DNA of 64,000 bases from Pseudomonas sp. HMWF032 (GCF_003060885.1 NZ_QAIG01000001.1:73694-137693), one strand, 5' to 3'. Positions 1 to 9,640 are shown, counted from the first letter of the stretch. Notes: generated from the sequence alone by a model not told the origin. Numbers and translations are program-made.

Positions 1-770
1 TACACCAAAGGCAGATCACCGCCAGAGTAACGGGCAAACGGCTGCAGGGTCGCGACCACCAGCAGGAAGATCAGGCTCAGACCAATCAGCAGAATATCCA
101 GCGCCACTTCGTTGGGCGTCTTCTGCCGCTTGGCGCCTTCGACCAAGGCAATCATCCGGTCCAGGGTCGACTCGCCTGGGTTGGCGGTGATCTTCACCAG
201 CAGCCAGTCGGACACCACCCGGGTGTTGCCCGTCACGGCCGAACGGTCGCCGCCGGACTCACGGATCACCGGCGCGGATTCACCCGTAATCGCCGCTTCG
301 TTGACTGCAGCAATCCCTTCGATCACCTCGCCATCGCCAGGGATCAATTCACCGGCCTCGACCCGCACGATATCGCCACGGCGCAAGCTGCTGGCCGCCA
401 CGGTCTCGAACTGCTGACCATTCTTGCGGCGCGCATTCAGACCCTGACTGCCGGCCTTGAGGCTGTCAGCGCGGGCTTTGCCACGCCCTTCAGCCAGTGC
501 TTCGGCGAAGTTGGCAAACAGCACGGTAAACCACAGCCACAGGGCAATCTGCACGGCCAGACCGGTAGACACCTGAGGGTTGGGGATAAAGCACAGCACA
601 GTGGTCACCACGGCCGTCAGTTCGACCACCAGCATCACCGGTGAGCGCACCAACTGACGCGGGTCAAGCTTGACGAAGGCCTGGCGCAGCGCGGGTTTCC
701 ACAGCGCGGCGATCGAGGTTTTCGGTTGTTGCGCGGCGCTGTTCAGCACCGGTTCGGTACGGGCGTTCAT
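1..770 (-). CDS. kdpB: KdpB, K+-transporting P-type ATPase B subunit (5' part only)
   Basis: This is the N-terminal ~257 residues of the catalytic ATPase subunit of the KdpFABC high-affinity potassium pump in the inner membrane; the gene runs off the left edge. The translation shows the first transmembrane pair ([14 protein letters not shown] and [23 protein letters not shown]) and the actuator domain carrying the P-type dephosphorylation motif TGES in [10 protein letters not shown]. The phosphorylation DKTGT motif lies outside the window. Two adjacent ATGs (773 and 770) are possible; GGAG seven bases upstream of 770 favours that one. It follows kdpA by 12 bp, as in the standard kdpFABC order. 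Confidence 0.96.
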   Translation of the reverse strand, partial: MNARTEPVLNSAAQQPKTSIAALWKPALRQAFVKLDPRQLVRSPVMLVVELTAVVTTVLCFIPNPQVSTGLAVQIALWLWFTVLFANFAEALAEGRGKARADSLKAGSQGLNARRKNGQQFETVAASSLRRGDIVRVEAGELIPGDGEVIEGIAAVNEAAITGESAPVIRESGGDRSAVTGNTRVVSDWLLVKITANPGESTLDRMIALVEGAKRQKTPNEVALDILLIGLSLIFLLVVATLQPFARYSGGDLPLV

Positions 771-782
771 CATGGTTCTCCC

Positions 783-2483
783 TTAGAAGCCCTGGAACAT
801 AGTCATGTGCTCAGCAATCGGGCCCAAGGCCAGTGCCGGCAGGAAAGTCAGGCCACCAACCAACAGAATGGTCAGGGTCAGCAAGGTGACGAACAGCGGG
901 CCGTGGGTCGGGAAGCTGTTGCTGCCTACGGGCGCACGCTTCTTCGCCGCCAGACTGCCGGCAATGGCCAGGATCGGCAGGATGTAGCCGAAGCGACCGA
1001 TCAGCATGGCCAGGCCGATCATCAGGTTGTGGTACGGCGTGTTGGAGCCGAAGCCACCGAAGGCCGAACCGTTGTTAGCCGCACCAGAGGTGTAGTTGTA
1101 GAGAATCTGGCTGAAGCCGTGGGCGCCCGGGTTGGTGACCGAAGCCGCCGGGCCCGGCAAGCTGGCCGCCAGCGCGCCGAGTACCAGCACGCCAACCGGC
1201 ATCACCAGCAGGGTCGCCACCAGCAGGCGCACTTCGCGCGCTTCGAGCTTCTTGCCGAGGTATTCCGGAGTACGACCGATCATCAGGCCGGCGAGAAACA
1301 CCGCGATCAGCACGAACAGCAGCATGCCGTAGAGCCCCGCACCGACGCCGCCGAAGATCACTTCGCCAAGCATCATGTTGAACATCGGGATCATCCCGCC
1401 CAGCGCGCTGAAACTGTCGTGCATGGCGTTGACCGAGCCGTTCGACGCTGCGGTAGTGGTGACCGCCCACAGCGCCGAAGCGGCGATGCCGAAGCGACTT
1501 TCCTTGCCTTCCAGCGAACCACTCTGCTCAATCGGCAGCGCAGCCAGGGCCGGGTTCGGCTGATGCTCGGCATACAGGGTCACACCCAAGCCGAGCACGA
1601 AGATGATCAACATGCAGGCCAACAGCGCACGGCTCTGGCGCAGATCCTTGACGTAATGACCGAAGGTGAACAACAAGGCCGCCGGAATCAGGATGATCGA
1701 GGCCACCTCGAACAGGTTGCTCCAGGCCGTGGGGTTCTCGAACGGGTGCGCCGAGTTGACGCCGAAGAAGCCGCCGCCGTTGGTGCCTAACTGCTTGATG
1801 GCAATCTGACTGGCTGCCGGGCCAAGCGGTACGACTTGATCGGTGCCGCCAAGAGTGTGCGCCGTAACGTATTCAAGGAAGGTTTGCGGCACGCCCTGCC
1901 ACACCAGAAACAGCGCCAGCACCAGACAGAACGGCAGCAGGCCATAGAGCGTGGCACGGGTCAGGTCAACCCAGAAGTTGCCGACGCTGTTGCTCGAACG
2001 ACGGGCAATGCCGCGGCAGAACACCACCAGCACGGCCAGACCGACTGCCGGGCTGACAAAGTTTTGCACACCCAGGCCAACCATCTGACTGAAGTAGCTG
2101 AGCGCGGCTTCGCCGCTATACGCCTGCCAGTTGGTGTTGGTGACGAAACTCACGGCGGTGTTGAACGCCAGCGTCCACTCCAGACCCGGCAACTGCTGGG
2201 GGTTGAGCGGCAGACTGCCTTGCAGCATCAGGATGGCGAACAGCGTCAACAGGCTGACCAGGGTGAAGGCCAGCAACGCCAGGGCGTAGGTTTTCCAGTC
2301 TTGCTCAGTCTTGCTATCGATCCCGGCAATCCGGTAGCAGAGGCGCTCGACCGGCTGCAGCACCGGGCTCAGCCAGGTTTTCTCGCCTTCCATCACCCGG
2401 TACAGGTAACGCCCGATAAAGGGCGCTGGCAGCAGGACCAGGGCGAAGAACGCCAGGATCAAGGTGAAATCGTAACTGTGCAT
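783..2483 (-). CDS. kdpA: KdpA, K+-binding and translocating subunit
   Basis: KdpA (566 residues, the usual length) is the ion-conducting subunit of the Kdp pump, related to Trk/Ktr channels, and takes up K+ at micromolar levels. The protein starts [16 protein letters not shown] and is strongly hydrophobic throughout, with the glycine-rich selectivity segments [10 protein letters not shown] and [10 protein letters not shown] characteristic of the family. The open frame extends further upstream, but ATG at 2483 matches the family N-terminus and lies 8 bp after kdpF. kdpB follows 12 bp downstream, so the three genes form one transcript. Confidence 0.97.
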   Translation of the reverse strand: MHSYDFTLILAFFALVLLPAPFIGRYLYRVMEGEKTWLSPVLQPVERLCYRIAGIDSKTEQDWKTYALALLAFTLVSLLTLFAILMLQGSLPLNPQQLPGLEWTLAFNTAVSFVTNTNWQAYSGEAALSYFSQMVGLGVQNFVSPAVGLAVLVVFCRGIARRSSNSVGNFWVDLTRATLYGLLPFCLVLALFLVWQGVPQTFLEYVTAHTLGGTDQVVPLGPAASQIAIKQLGTNGGGFFGVNSAHPFENPTAWSNLFEVASIILIPAALLFTFGHYVKDLRQSRALLACMLIIFVLGLGVTLYAEHQPNPALAALPIEQSGSLEGKESRFGIAASALWAVTTTAASNGSVNAMHDSFSALGGMIPMFNMMLGEVIFGGVGAGLYGMLLFVLIAVFLAGLMIGRTPEYLGKKLEAREVRLLVATLLVMPVGVLVLGALAASLPGPAASVTNPGAHGFSQILYNYTSGAANNGSAFGGFGSNTPYHNLMIGLAMLIGRFGYILPILAIAGSLAAKKRAPVGSNSFPTHGPLFVTLLTLTILLVGGLTFLPALALGPIAEHMTMFQGF

Positions 2484-2491
2484 ATGCGCTC

Positions 2492-2581
2492 CTACGCCTG
2501 ATCGGCGCGCAGCAGCGCAACCAGCAGATAAATGAATAGTCCCAAGGCCAGGCCCAGGGACACCCCGTCGAGAATGCTCAT
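2492..2581 (-). CDS. kdpF: KdpF, small membrane subunit of the Kdp pump
   Basis: This 29-residue single-span peptide starts [20 protein letters not shown] and ends LLRADQA. It belongs to the KdpF family, which stabilises the KdpABC complex in the membrane. It is the first gene of the operon, preceded by GGAG six bases before the ATG, and kdpA begins 8 bp after it. It is easily missed by gene finders because of its size, but position, hydrophobic helix and the RADQA tail all fit the Pseudomonas kdpF peptides I know. Confidence 0.92.
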   Translation of the reverse strand: MSILDGVSLGLALGLFIYLLVALLRADQA

Positions 2582-2669
2582 GTGTTTGCTCCTTATTGCG
2601 GTGGCTACCGCTTGGGGCAAATTGTCGGCAACCAGGGCGTAAAGGAACGAGTGCGGGGGATGCCACCCG

Positions 2670-2690
2670 GCATAAAGAAAGCGTAAAGAT
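2670..2690 (-). promoter_or_regulatory. Possible KdpE response-regulator site upstream of kdpF
   Basis: On the minus strand the run CTTTACGCTTTCTTTATGC contains two TTTA-type half sites 11 bp apart. This resembles, as I recall it, the E. coli KdpE target (TTTATA-pyrimidine tract-TTTACA) and lies about 90 bp upstream of kdpF. kdpDE itself is outside the window. The assignment is inference from sequence resemblance and position. Confidence 0.4.
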
Positions 2691-2703
2691 CGTGGGCCAC
2701 GGA

Positions 2704-2749
2704 CAAACAAAAACGGCCAGGCGCCCTGCTTTACAGGTCGTCTGGCCGT
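2704..2749 (-). terminator. Rho-independent terminator after the DUF945 gene
   Basis: Inverted arms ACGGCCAG (2742-2749) and CTGGCCGT (2713-2720) with further inner pairing are followed on the minus strand by TTTTTGTTTG. It lies 40 bp past the stop of the 2790-4334 gene and upstream of kdpF, separating the two units. Confidence 0.85.
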
Positions 2750-2789
2750 ATGTGGCGCTCGCTACGCCCTGGGCGTAGCACTGAAGGCG

Positions 2790-4334
2790 TTACTGAATGG
2801 GGCTTTCAGCCTCGCTTTCGTCCAGCAGCATTTCCTCAGCCGGGGTTTCAGGGGCCATGCCCGCCAACCCACCACCGCTGCTCATGGCCAGTGCCACGAA
2901 CTGTTCTACGGTCATCTGCTTGCCGTTGAAGGTCACCTGATCGTTGGCGTACTGCAGGCTGGAGCTGATGTCCTGCCCCTGCACCACCGCCAGTTCGCTG
3001 GCCACCGCCATGCCACTGGCCATTTCACCCACCATCGCCGCCTGCTGGGCAATCGCTTCCTTGTCGGTTTCCCCGGCCAGTGTGGCCTGCACGCCAATCA
3101 CATCAGTAATCATCGCCTTGGACACCAGCAACTTGGCATCCAGCTGGGCGATCAACTGCTTGGCCAGTTCAGGCGCCGGCAGGTCGAAGGACGCCGGCTT
3201 GTTCAGGTCCAAGCCAAAGCTGAAGCTGCTCTCGCCGTTGGCGGTCTTGAATGCCAGCTTTTCCAGGGCCAAACCCGGTTTGCCGGCCAGCAGTTTTTCC
3301 AGATCAGTCTTGAACTGCTCGGTTTGCACGTCGGTTACTTCCGGCATACCGGTTTCACTGTCGATCTTGCCGTCCTTTAGCAGCGTGCCGTAAAGCTCGA
3401 CCATGGATTTCAGTGCAGCGGCATCAAGGTTCTTTACGCTCCAGTGCATCTGCGAAGAACCGATATCCGTGCCCTGGTAGCTGATCATGCCGACGTCATA
3501 GCTGTAACGTGCCGAGAGCTGCTGGTTGGCTTCGCTGGTTTCATCGCGCTGGACAAAATCCTTGATCAGTACCGGGGCATTCTCGCCAACCTGCAACTCG
3601 ATCAGTTGCAGGCGCACTTCGTTCTGCCCCAGGTAGAAATCACTGACGCCTTTACGCGTGTTGCTGTCCAGGTTCATGCCCTTGAATTCGATACGCAGGT
3701 CTTCATCGCTGTCCAGTTTGGCGCTGATCTTGAAGCTGTCCATCAAGCCCGTGGCGCTGATCTGCTCGGCGTCGGCCGTGGTATCGAAGTCAACATTCAG
3801 ACCAGTGAAATCGATGCGAGTCTGCTCATCGAGGTCCAGCTGCAAGGGTTGCAGGCGCAGATTTCCTTGCATTGAACGGTCATAACCAAGGCTGACCTGG
3901 CCTTGCAGCGGTGCACCACTCTGACTGGCGGCAAACCAGGCGTCCAGCGCCGGGCTGCGTTCCAGGGCGTAATTGCTGGTGGCCATGACCGGCAGCAATT
4001 TGAATGCCTTGAGTCGCGACAACGGGAAAGGACCGTGCTCGATGTGATCGATCATGGTCCATTCGAAGTTGGCCGGGGCCTCGCCGTCCAGACTCCCCAC
4101 CAGTTTGATGCGGTAGCGCGCATCGCTGCTGAACAGCTGCTGCTCCAGTGAAACCAGTTCGACCGTGGCACTGAAGCCGACAGCCGGCAGCGTCTTGGCC
4201 ATGTCTTCGTTGGCGTTCTTGATCGCCGTATCCAGCACCGTAGGCAACTGCTGGCCGGTGTACCAGGCGCCTGCCGTACTCAATGCGCCAAGGGCAACAA
4301 TAACGCCGATGGCGCTGCCTAGAATTTTCTTCAT
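2790..4334 (-). CDS. DUF945 (YdgA-type) family protein
   Basis: This 514-residue protein starts MKKILGSAIGVIVALGALST, an N-terminal membrane anchor or signal segment, followed by a long soluble region with repeated beta-rich stretches (for example YSYDVGMISYQGTDIGSSQM). Start, hydrophobic N-terminus and overall pattern match the DUF945/YdgA family of envelope proteins, whose molecular role is poorly defined. The upstream open frame adds 23 unlikely residues, so the internal ATG at 4334 is preferred. It appears monocistronic, with a clear terminator downstream. The last residues (MLLDESEAESPIQ) are acidic. The 214 bp before it hold no gene I can support. Confidence 0.8.
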   Translation of the reverse strand: MKKILGSAIGVIVALGALSTAGAWYTGQQLPTVLDTAIKNANEDMAKTLPAVGFSATVELVSLEQQLFSSDARYRIKLVGSLDGEAPANFEWTMIDHIEHGPFPLSRLKAFKLLPVMATSNYALERSPALDAWFAASQSGAPLQGQVSLGYDRSMQGNLRLQPLQLDLDEQTRIDFTGLNVDFDTTADAEQISATGLMDSFKISAKLDSDEDLRIEFKGMNLDSNTRKGVSDFYLGQNEVRLQLIELQVGENAPVLIKDFVQRDETSEANQQLSARYSYDVGMISYQGTDIGSSQMHWSVKNLDAAALKSMVELYGTLLKDGKIDSETGMPEVTDVQTEQFKTDLEKLLAGKPGLALEKLAFKTANGESSFSFGLDLNKPASFDLPAPELAKQLIAQLDAKLLVSKAMITDVIGVQATLAGETDKEAIAQQAAMVGEMASGMAVASELAVVQGQDISSSLQYANDQVTFNGKQMTVEQFVALAMSSGGGLAGMAPETPAEEMLLDESEAESPIQ

Positions 4335-4548
4335 GAAGGGTATATCCGTTGCTTGGTTAAGAGGTCTTCCCTGTTGCCACAGGCAGCGCCAGAGACGCGA
4401 CATGTGGTTTGAGGTGCAGCCGCCAATGGCTGCTGCAAAGCGCGTGCAAGGCTACCACCCGGCCCAGCGGCGACCAAGCGGGGCCGCAGAAAATCCACAG
4501 AAAATGCCAACCCGCTCGAACAAGTCGGCGGGTTTCCAGCAACGAGGC

Positions 4549-5628
4549 TCAACTGTGCGACGTGTCGCGGTTCTCCGGCTGCTGTGCAACCGGTTGGCCA
4601 AGCGGCGCCTCAACCCAGTCGCTCAGCAGGCTGTAGGCCACTGCCAGCAGGGTGGGCCCGAGGAACAGCCCCATAAAGCCAAATGCCAGGATGCCACCGA
4701 ACACCCCCAGCAGCACCACGATCAGCGGCAGGTTGCCGCCACGGCTGATCAGGTACGGCTTGAGGATGTTGTCCACGCCGCTGATCACCAAGAACCCCCA
4801 GACCAGCATGAAAATCCCCATGCCAACTTCGCCCTGCCAAAACAGCCAGGCCACGGCGGGCCCCCAGATCAGCGGCGGTACCATGATCAGGCTGAAACCG
4901 AAGGTCAGAATGCCCAGTATCAGCGCCCCCGGTACCCCGGCGATGGTGAAGCCGATCCAGGCCAGAATGGCCTGCGCCGCAGCGGTCCCGATCACCCCAT
5001 TGACCACTCGTTGCACGGTGCCGGCGACCAGCTCCAGGTAATGCTCGGCACGCTCACCGATCAGACGCTCCAGCAGGCTCTCGGCAAAGGCCGCCAGGCG
5101 TGGGCCGTCGCGGTAGAAGAAGAACACCAATACCAGGCTCAAGGCCAGCTCGACCATGCCACCGCCGATCCGCGCACTGCGCGCCAGCAACCAGTTGCCC
5201 ACCTGCCCCAGGTACGGCTGCACCGTGGCGAACAATGCCGCGCCCTGCTGGTCGATGGTTTGCCAGAAACCCAGGAGGTTTTCCCCAATCAGCGGCACAT
5301 CAGCCAACCAGGTCGGAGCCGGCGGCAGGCCGTCAACCTGGAAGTCCTTGAGCATGCCAGTCAGGTCCTTGATGTGGTCGGCCAGGTTCAGCCCAAGCAT
5401 CACCAGCGGCACCGCCACCAACAGGGTCCACACCAGCGTCAGCACACCGGCGGCCGTTGCCTGACGGCCACCGAGCAGCCGGGTCAGCACACGCATCACC
5501 GGCCAACTGGCAAACGATAATACGGCCGCCCAGAACAGCGCTGACCAGAACGGCGCCAGCACCCACAGGCTGGCGCCCAGCAAGGCCAGTAGCAGGATCT
5601 GCACGAGCAAGCGATCGTTATTGGCCAT
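4549..5628 (-). CDS. AI-2E family (PerM/YdiK-type) permease
   Basis: This 359-residue inner-membrane protein belongs to the AI-2E transporter superfamily (TqsA/PerM/YdiK). The N-terminus carries two hydrophobic helices (LLVQILLLALLGASLWVLAP and the next), a soluble segment follows with PTWLADVPLIGENLLGFW, and the C-terminal half has several helices with the family motif-like stretch FGFSLIMVPPLIWGPAVAW. Substrates vary across the family (autoinducer-2, ions, other metabolites), so transport of AI-2 should not be assumed. The tail is hydrophilic (GQPVAQQPENRDTSHS). It lies between two minus-strand genes and may be transcribed alone, since a terminator stands upstream at 5652. Confidence 0.87.
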   Translation of the reverse strand: MANNDRLLVQILLLALLGASLWVLAPFWSALFWAAVLSFASWPVMRVLTRLLGGRQATAAGVLTLVWTLLVAVPLVMLGLNLADHIKDLTGMLKDFQVDGLPPAPTWLADVPLIGENLLGFWQTIDQQGAALFATVQPYLGQVGNWLLARSARIGGGMVELALSLVLVFFFYRDGPRLAAFAESLLERLIGERAEHYLELVAGTVQRVVNGVIGTAAAQAILAWIGFTIAGVPGALILGILTFGFSLIMVPPLIWGPAVAWLFWQGEVGMGIFMLVWGFLVISGVDNILKPYLISRGGNLPLIVVLLGVFGGILAFGFMGLFLGPTLLAVAYSLLSDWVEAPLGQPVAQQPENRDTSHS

Positions 5629-5651
5629 TCAAACAGCTCCCAGCAAAAGCG

Positions 5652-5681
5652 CAAAAAGGCTCTGCCACAAGGGGCAGAGCC
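5652..5681 (-). terminator. Rho-independent terminator after the DUF4892 gene
   Basis: Nine-base arms GGCTCTGCC/GGCAGAGCC with a short loop are followed on the minus strand by TTTTTGCGCTTTT. It lies 40 bp past the stop of the gene ending at 5722. Confidence 0.85.
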
Positions 5682-5721
5682 ACGGCAGTAAAGTGCGGCA
5701 AGGTTACCGGCAAATAGGGGG

Positions 5722-6534
5722 TCAGCGCAGCACGTTGAGTTGCACGCCACTGACATCAGGCTCGCCCAGCTCCAGCCGACTGGCACGCACCCGCTGTTCA
5801 ATCAGGGCTTCACGCCAGGCTTCGGCCTGAGCGCCACTGATGCTGACCCGCAGTGTGCTGTCGAGTTTAAGCGTACGCGCCAGCAGTTCGACCCAGACCG
5901 CGCTGGGCTCAACCTGCTTGCTTAACTGCAATGCACCGCTGCCCTTGAGCTGGCGCTGCAGGGTGGCCGGTGTCGGCATCACATCCGCCAATGGCGCATT
6001 CGCCGCCAGCCGTTCGGCATGCAGGTACGCACGCTTGTTGCCACGGGTGATGCTGTACAACGCCAGCAGGCTGTCCTGGTGCGGCGCGGCCAATCGCAGC
6101 AAAGCATAGCTCTGCTGCTCATCCGATCCGGTCAGGGTCGCGTTGTCAAAAACGGCGTTGGCCCACAGGCTGCTGGAGCCACATTCACGACCCACACACC
6201 AGTAGAGCAACTGCGCATCCTGCGCCTGCAGAGCTTCACGGGCGCTAGCAAAGGCTTCATTGGCCGTGTGGGTGCGTGGCAGCTCATAGGTCACGGCGGT
6301 CAGCGGGCCCTGCACCGTCACTTCACGCTCATAGCGCAAGGTGCCACTGATGCGACGAATCGCCCCCTGCGGGTAGATGCGCTCCTGTTCGGTGAGGTTT
6401 TTGAAACTGACAATCTTGCTGTTCGCGAAGCGCGGAAGGACGTCAAGGTCCTGGCTGCCTGGAACATCAGCACAGGCCACGGCACTGGTCAGCAGCAGAC
6501 TCAATCCGAGGCCGTAACGATTAACGCCGCTCAT
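5722..6534 (-). CDS. DUF4892 domain protein, exported
   Basis: The product has 270 residues with a signal peptide ([20 protein letters not shown]; cleavage probably after ACA) and therefore acts in the envelope. The body matches the DUF4892 family I know from Pseudomonas, including the paired cysteines in [18 protein letters not shown], which could form a disulfide. The C-terminus ([20 protein letters not shown] and following) resembles a small OmpA-like or periplasmic fold, but I cannot assign a function. Its ATG overlaps the stop of the glutathione transferase gene (ATGA at 6531-6534), so the two are translationally coupled. A terminator follows at 5652-5681. Confidence 0.78.
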   Translation of the reverse strand: MSGVNRYGLGLSLLLTSAVACADVPGSQDLDVLPRFANSKIVSFKNLTEQERIYPQGAIRRISGTLRYEREVTVQGPLTAVTYELPRTHTANEAFASAREALQAQDAQLLYWCVGRECGSSSLWANAVFDNATLTGSDEQQSYALLRLAAPHQDSLLALYSITRGNKRAYLHAERLAANAPLADVMPTPATLQRQLKGSGALQLSKQVEPSAVWVELLARTLKLDSTLRVSISGAQAEAWREALIEQRVRASRLELGEPDVSGVQLNVLR

Positions 6535-7193
6535 TTGATCAGCATCGCTTGGGCAGCTTTGACGACTTTTTCACCGTCTGCTTCGCGCTGTGGCACCAGC
6601 AAACCACGCTGCACAGCTGGGCGCGCAGCCAGCTCACTCATCCAGCGCTGCAGGTGCTCCAGGCCATCGACGGAAACACCGGCCCAGCCATGGATACGCA
6701 CCCAGGGGTAGGTGGCAATATCGGCGATGCTGTAGTCATCAGTCAGGTACTGCGACTCGCTCAGGCGGCTGTCGAGCACTTCGTAGAGGCGGCGGGTTTC
6801 GTGCTGATAACGGTCGATCGGCCCCTGCAGCTTTTCCGGGAAATAGCGAAAGAACACGTTGGCTTGCCCCTGCATCGGGCCGACGCCACCCATCTGGAAC
6901 ATCAGCCACTGAATCACCCGCGAGCGACCCTTGACGTCACTGGGCAGCAACTGGCCGGTTTTCTCAGCGAGATACAGCAGAATGGCACCGGATTCGAACA
7001 CGGCGAAATCATCATTAGCGCGGTCGACAATTGCCGGGATACGGCCGTTGGGGTTGATCTTGAGAAAGGTGGGACTCTTCTGTTCCTGCTTGTCAAAACT
7101 CAGTGCCCGGACGTTATAGGGCAGCTGTAACTCTTCCAGTGCGATGGACACTTTATGGCCGTTGGGGGTGGCGGCGGTATACAGGTCGATCAT
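6531..7193 (-). CDS. Glutathione S-transferase, nu-class (YfcG/YghU-like)
   Basis: This cytosolic glutathione-dependent enzyme of about 220 residues starts [20 protein letters not shown]. The TPNGHKVxxxLEE segment is the glutathione-binding N-terminal thioredoxin fold seen in nu-class enzymes, which have disulfide-reductase and peroxidase activity; a glutathione-contacting [12 protein letters not shown] helix follows, then an all-helical C-terminal domain with [16 protein letters not shown] lies six bases before the ATG at 7193, so that start is preferred over in-frame ATGs at 7220 and 7205. It overlaps DUF4892 by four bases. Substrate unknown. Confidence 0.88.
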   Translation of the reverse strand: MIDLYTAATPNGHKVSIALEELQLPYNVRALSFDKQEQKSPTFLKINPNGRIPAIVDRANDDFAVFESGAILLYLAEKTGQLLPSDVKGRSRVIQWLMFQMGGVGPMQGQANVFFRYFPEKLQGPIDRYQHETRRLYEVLDSRLSESQYLTDDYSIADIATYPWVRIHGWAGVSVDGLEHLQRWMSELAARPAVQRGLLVPQREADGEKVVKAAQAMLIK

Positions 7194-7244
7194 GTGGGTC
7201 TCCATGGCTATCGACCACACCTTTCCCCAGTTGCCTTTAGCAAG

Positions 7245-8108
7245 TCAAGGCGAACCCAGGAATGCTTTGAAACAGTCTGCTACCAAGCCAGCACCCGCGT
7301 CGTCATCCAAGTGCAGGTGATGGCCACCAGGCAGCTGAGCCACCTCGAGGGGAAGATCGGCAACCAGCTCGCGGATGCTTGGCTGCACCAGCAACATGCC
7401 CTGCTGCGCCATCACCAGCTTGGTCGGGCATTGCAGGCTGCGCACAAATGCCAGCGCATGGGCGTGTGTCAGGCGCAGTGGCGACGGCAGGGTCAAGCGG
7501 CTGTCAGTGCGCCAGGTATAACCACCAGGCACCGGCATCAGGCCACGCTGAGCAAGTAACTCTGCGGCTTCACGACTGACCGCACCTACCCCACGCATGC
7601 GCGCTTGCACAGCTCGGTCGAACTCGTCATACACCGGTTTGCTCTTGCCAGCCAGGGCCAGCTGCGCCGTGAGCGCTTCACCCAGCTTCTGCGGCGCCGT
7701 GTCCGGCTCACCGGTGTAGGGAATCAGTCCATCAATCAGCGCCAGACGTTCGATTCGCTCCGGCATCGCACCGGCCAGCAACACCGAAACAATCGCGCCC
7801 ATGGAATGCCCGAGCAACGAAAAGCGCTGCCAGCCGAACTGCTCGGCAACCTGCAGCACATCGTGGGCATAGTCCCAGATGGCGTAACTGCCACCGGGCG
7901 GGCGGTGATCGGAATGGCCGTGGCCGGCAAAGTCCAGAGCCACGATGCGCAGCCCCGGCAACAGCGGCGCCAGACGGGCGAAGCTGGCGGCATTGTCCAG
8001 CCAACCGTGCAGGGCAATCACCGGCAGACCGTCTTCCGGGCCATACAGATGGGCTGCAAGCTCGATATGTGGCAGGCGCAGACGCACTTCTTCGAAATTC
8101 AGGCTCAT
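7245..8108 (-). CDS. Alpha/beta hydrolase
   Basis: This 287-residue cytosolic alpha/beta-hydrolase-fold protein has an oxyanion-region motif ALHGWLDNAASF (about residue 32), nucleophile elbow GHSMG with Ser102, and a late histidine in LPGGHHLHLDDD. The lack of a signal peptide and the serine-hydrolase signature suggest an esterase, thioesterase or related enzyme; the substrate cannot be read from sequence. Its ATG overlaps the stop of the upstream hydrolase gene (8105-8108), so two related hydrolases are made from one transcript. The downstream GST gene starts 52 bp later and may be in the same operon. Confidence 0.88.
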   Translation of the reverse strand: MSLNFEEVRLRLPHIELAAHLYGPEDGLPVIALHGWLDNAASFARLAPLLPGLRIVALDFAGHGHSDHRPPGGSYAIWDYAHDVLQVAEQFGWQRFSLLGHSMGAIVSVLLAGAMPERIERLALIDGLIPYTGEPDTAPQKLGEALTAQLALAGKSKPVYDEFDRAVQARMRGVGAVSREAAELLAQRGLMPVPGGYTWRTDSRLTLPSPLRLTHAHALAFVRSLQCPTKLVMAQQGMLLVQPSIRELVADLPLEVAQLPGGHHLHLDDDAGAGLVADCFKAFLGSP

Positions 8109-8914
8109 GCACTTTGCTCGCTTACAGGGTGTCCAGCCCAGCGCTGGAACAGCTTTTTCAGCAACTCCGCGGTGTCTTGTGGGCGTTCCAGGGGAAACAT
8201 ATGCCCGCCAGGCAACGTCAGGTACTCGCCCTTCGGCACGCGGCGCACCAGATGGGCGTGATGCGGCATAACCACTCGGCTGTGCCGGCCGCGAACCATC
8301 GCAAGCGGAACCTTCAGCTGCTGCGGACGACCAGGGCTGGTGTGCGGCACGCTGCGGTAGATACTGATTTCCGTAGCCGGATCAAAGCGCAGGCGCAGGT
8401 TATTGCCCGTTGCTTGCAGGCCGTGTTGCACATAGGCATCCAGGCAGTCCGGATCAAAGCGACGGAACAGCCCCTTGCCGGCGAAATAACCCCGCGCCTC
8501 GGCCAGGTCAACAAACTCTTCCCGCCGCCCCAGGGTACGCCCGGCCGGGGTAATACGGTCGATAAAGCCAAAACGCTTGGCGGCGCGAATCACCATTTTG
8601 TCTGCCAGGGTAAGCACCGGCGAATCAAGCATTACCACCCCACGGTACAGCTCGGGGCGCAGCAAAGCGGCGTGATAATGCAGTACGCCACCGAGGGAAT
8701 GGCCAACACCCCAGACTGGCTGCTGGCTGGCTTCAAGATGGTGGATCAGCTCATCGACCAGGTTGCTCCAGTTGTCGTTCACCGGGAAACGCGGGTCATG
8801 GCCATGCTGTTCCAGGTGCTGCACCGAGTAGTCAGGCGCCAGCGCGGCAAACAGCTTGCCGTAGGTGGCCGACGGAAAGCCGTTGGCATGGGCAAAAAAA
8901 ACGGGCTGGTTCAT
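8105..8914 (-). CDS. Alpha/beta hydrolase
   Basis: This 269-residue member of the alpha/beta hydrolase superfamily begins MNQPVFFAHANGFPSATYGK, where HANGFP takes the place of the usual HG oxyanion loop. The nucleophile elbow is GHSLGG with Ser73, and the candidate catalytic histidine lies in LPGGHMFPLE near the C-terminus. It is coupled to the next hydrolase gene by a four-base ATGA overlap. The two proteins are clearly diverged (different N-termini and lid regions), so they are paralogues or unrelated family members with linked roles. Substrate unknown. Confidence 0.87.
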   Translation of the reverse strand: MNQPVFFAHANGFPSATYGKLFAALAPDYSVQHLEQHGHDPRFPVNDNWSNLVDELIHHLEASQQPVWGVGHSLGGVLHYHAALLRPELYRGVVMLDSPVLTLADKMVIRAAKRFGFIDRITPAGRTLGRREEFVDLAEARGYFAGKGLFRRFDPDCLDAYVQHGLQATGNNLRLRFDPATEISIYRSVPHTSPGRPQQLKVPLAMVRGRHSRVVMPHHAHLVRRVPKGEYLTLPGGHMFPLERPQDTAELLKKLFQRWAGHPVSEQSA

Positions 8915-9067
8915 GGCGGCGGCTTGTCAGGGAAGTTACGGATGATTGTCCGGCAGCCTTGCCGATGCGGCAATGACAAAACGGCCAGTGAATGACGGCA
9001 CTATAGCCAAAGCTGATGGGAGGCCCGCCAGTTGACTCGACGCTGACGGGTCGCGTTAGCCGCAAGC

Positions 9068-9131
9068 GGCTTGCCGAGCTTGCTTGTAATGCAGCAGGAC
9101 CGACAAGCAGCAAACTTTGCGCAGGTTCTAG
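9068..9131 (+). repeat. Partial copy (right half) of the dispersed MITE-like repeat
   Basis: The stretch CCGAGCTTGCTTGTAATG-CAGCAGGACCGAC followed by GCAGCA and ending GCAGGTTCTA aligns with the right half of the fuller element at 27123-27253 (CCGAGCCTGTTTTTAACG-CAGCAGGGCCGAC) and with the complement of its left terminus (TAGGTTCTAA). By eye about 70 percent of positions agree. Its last bases overlap the stop codon of the thioesterase gene. Confidence 0.6.
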
Positions 9132-9574
9132 CGTTGCGCCGGGCCGTTCTCACCCAACGGCACAATGGCCATAGTCAGCCGGGAAATGCAGCTGGCCTTA
9201 CCATCCTCGCCACTCAGGCGGATATCCCAGACATGGGTGGTACGCCCCAGGTGCACAGGCCGCGCCACGGCCGTAACCCGTCCACTGCGCAGACCGCGCA
9301 GATGGTTGGCGTTCACTTCCAGGCCGACGCAGTAGAACTTGCTGCTGTCGATGCACAGATGGCTGGCGGTGGAACCGAGGGTTTCCGCTAGCACCACCGA
9401 GGCACCGCCATGCAGCAGGCCGTAGGGTTGGTGGGTCCGCGCATCGACCACCATGCTGGCGGTCAGCGACTCGTCATCGAAGGCGTCAAAACGAATATCC
9501 AGTTGTTCGCCAATGGTGTTCTTCAGAAAGCCATTGAGCTGAGCCAGGTTCGGGGTTTGCTGCCAGAGGGCCAT
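9128..9574 (-). CDS. Hotdog-fold acyl-CoA thioesterase (PaaI/YdiI type)
   Basis: This 148-residue single-domain hotdog thioesterase contains the family active-site segment QPYGLLHGGASVVLAETLGS, with His55 of HGG and Glu64 as the likely catalytic carboxylate. YdiI/MenI and PaaI relatives hydrolyse aromatic or fatty acyl-CoA esters. The gene lies just downstream of an acyl-CoA synthetase on the same strand (66 bp gap), so the pair could form and recycle CoA esters in one pathway. The stop codon lies inside a partial repeat copy (9068-9131). The preferred substrate cannot be deduced. Confidence 0.88.
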   Translation of the reverse strand: MALWQQTPNLAQLNGFLKNTIGEQLDIRFDAFDDESLTASMVVDARTHQPYGLLHGGASVVLAETLGSTASHLCIDSSKFYCVGLEVNANHLRGLRSGRVTAVARPVHLGRTTHVWDIRLSGEDGKASCISRLTMAIVPLGENGPAQR

Positions 9575-9640
9575 GGTTTGTCCTTTAAGGTCGATTCAGC
9601 CAGAACGCGGCCAGCACACAGCTGCCGGCCACATGCCAGA

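Noticed and set aside
726..1790. A 354-codon plus-strand open frame
   Set aside because: It is antisense to kdpA and kdpB, both of which are intact and recognised.
4165..5520. A 451-codon plus-strand open frame
   Set aside because: It runs antisense to both the DUF945 gene and the AI-2E permease, with Gln/His-rich translation and no ribosome-binding site.
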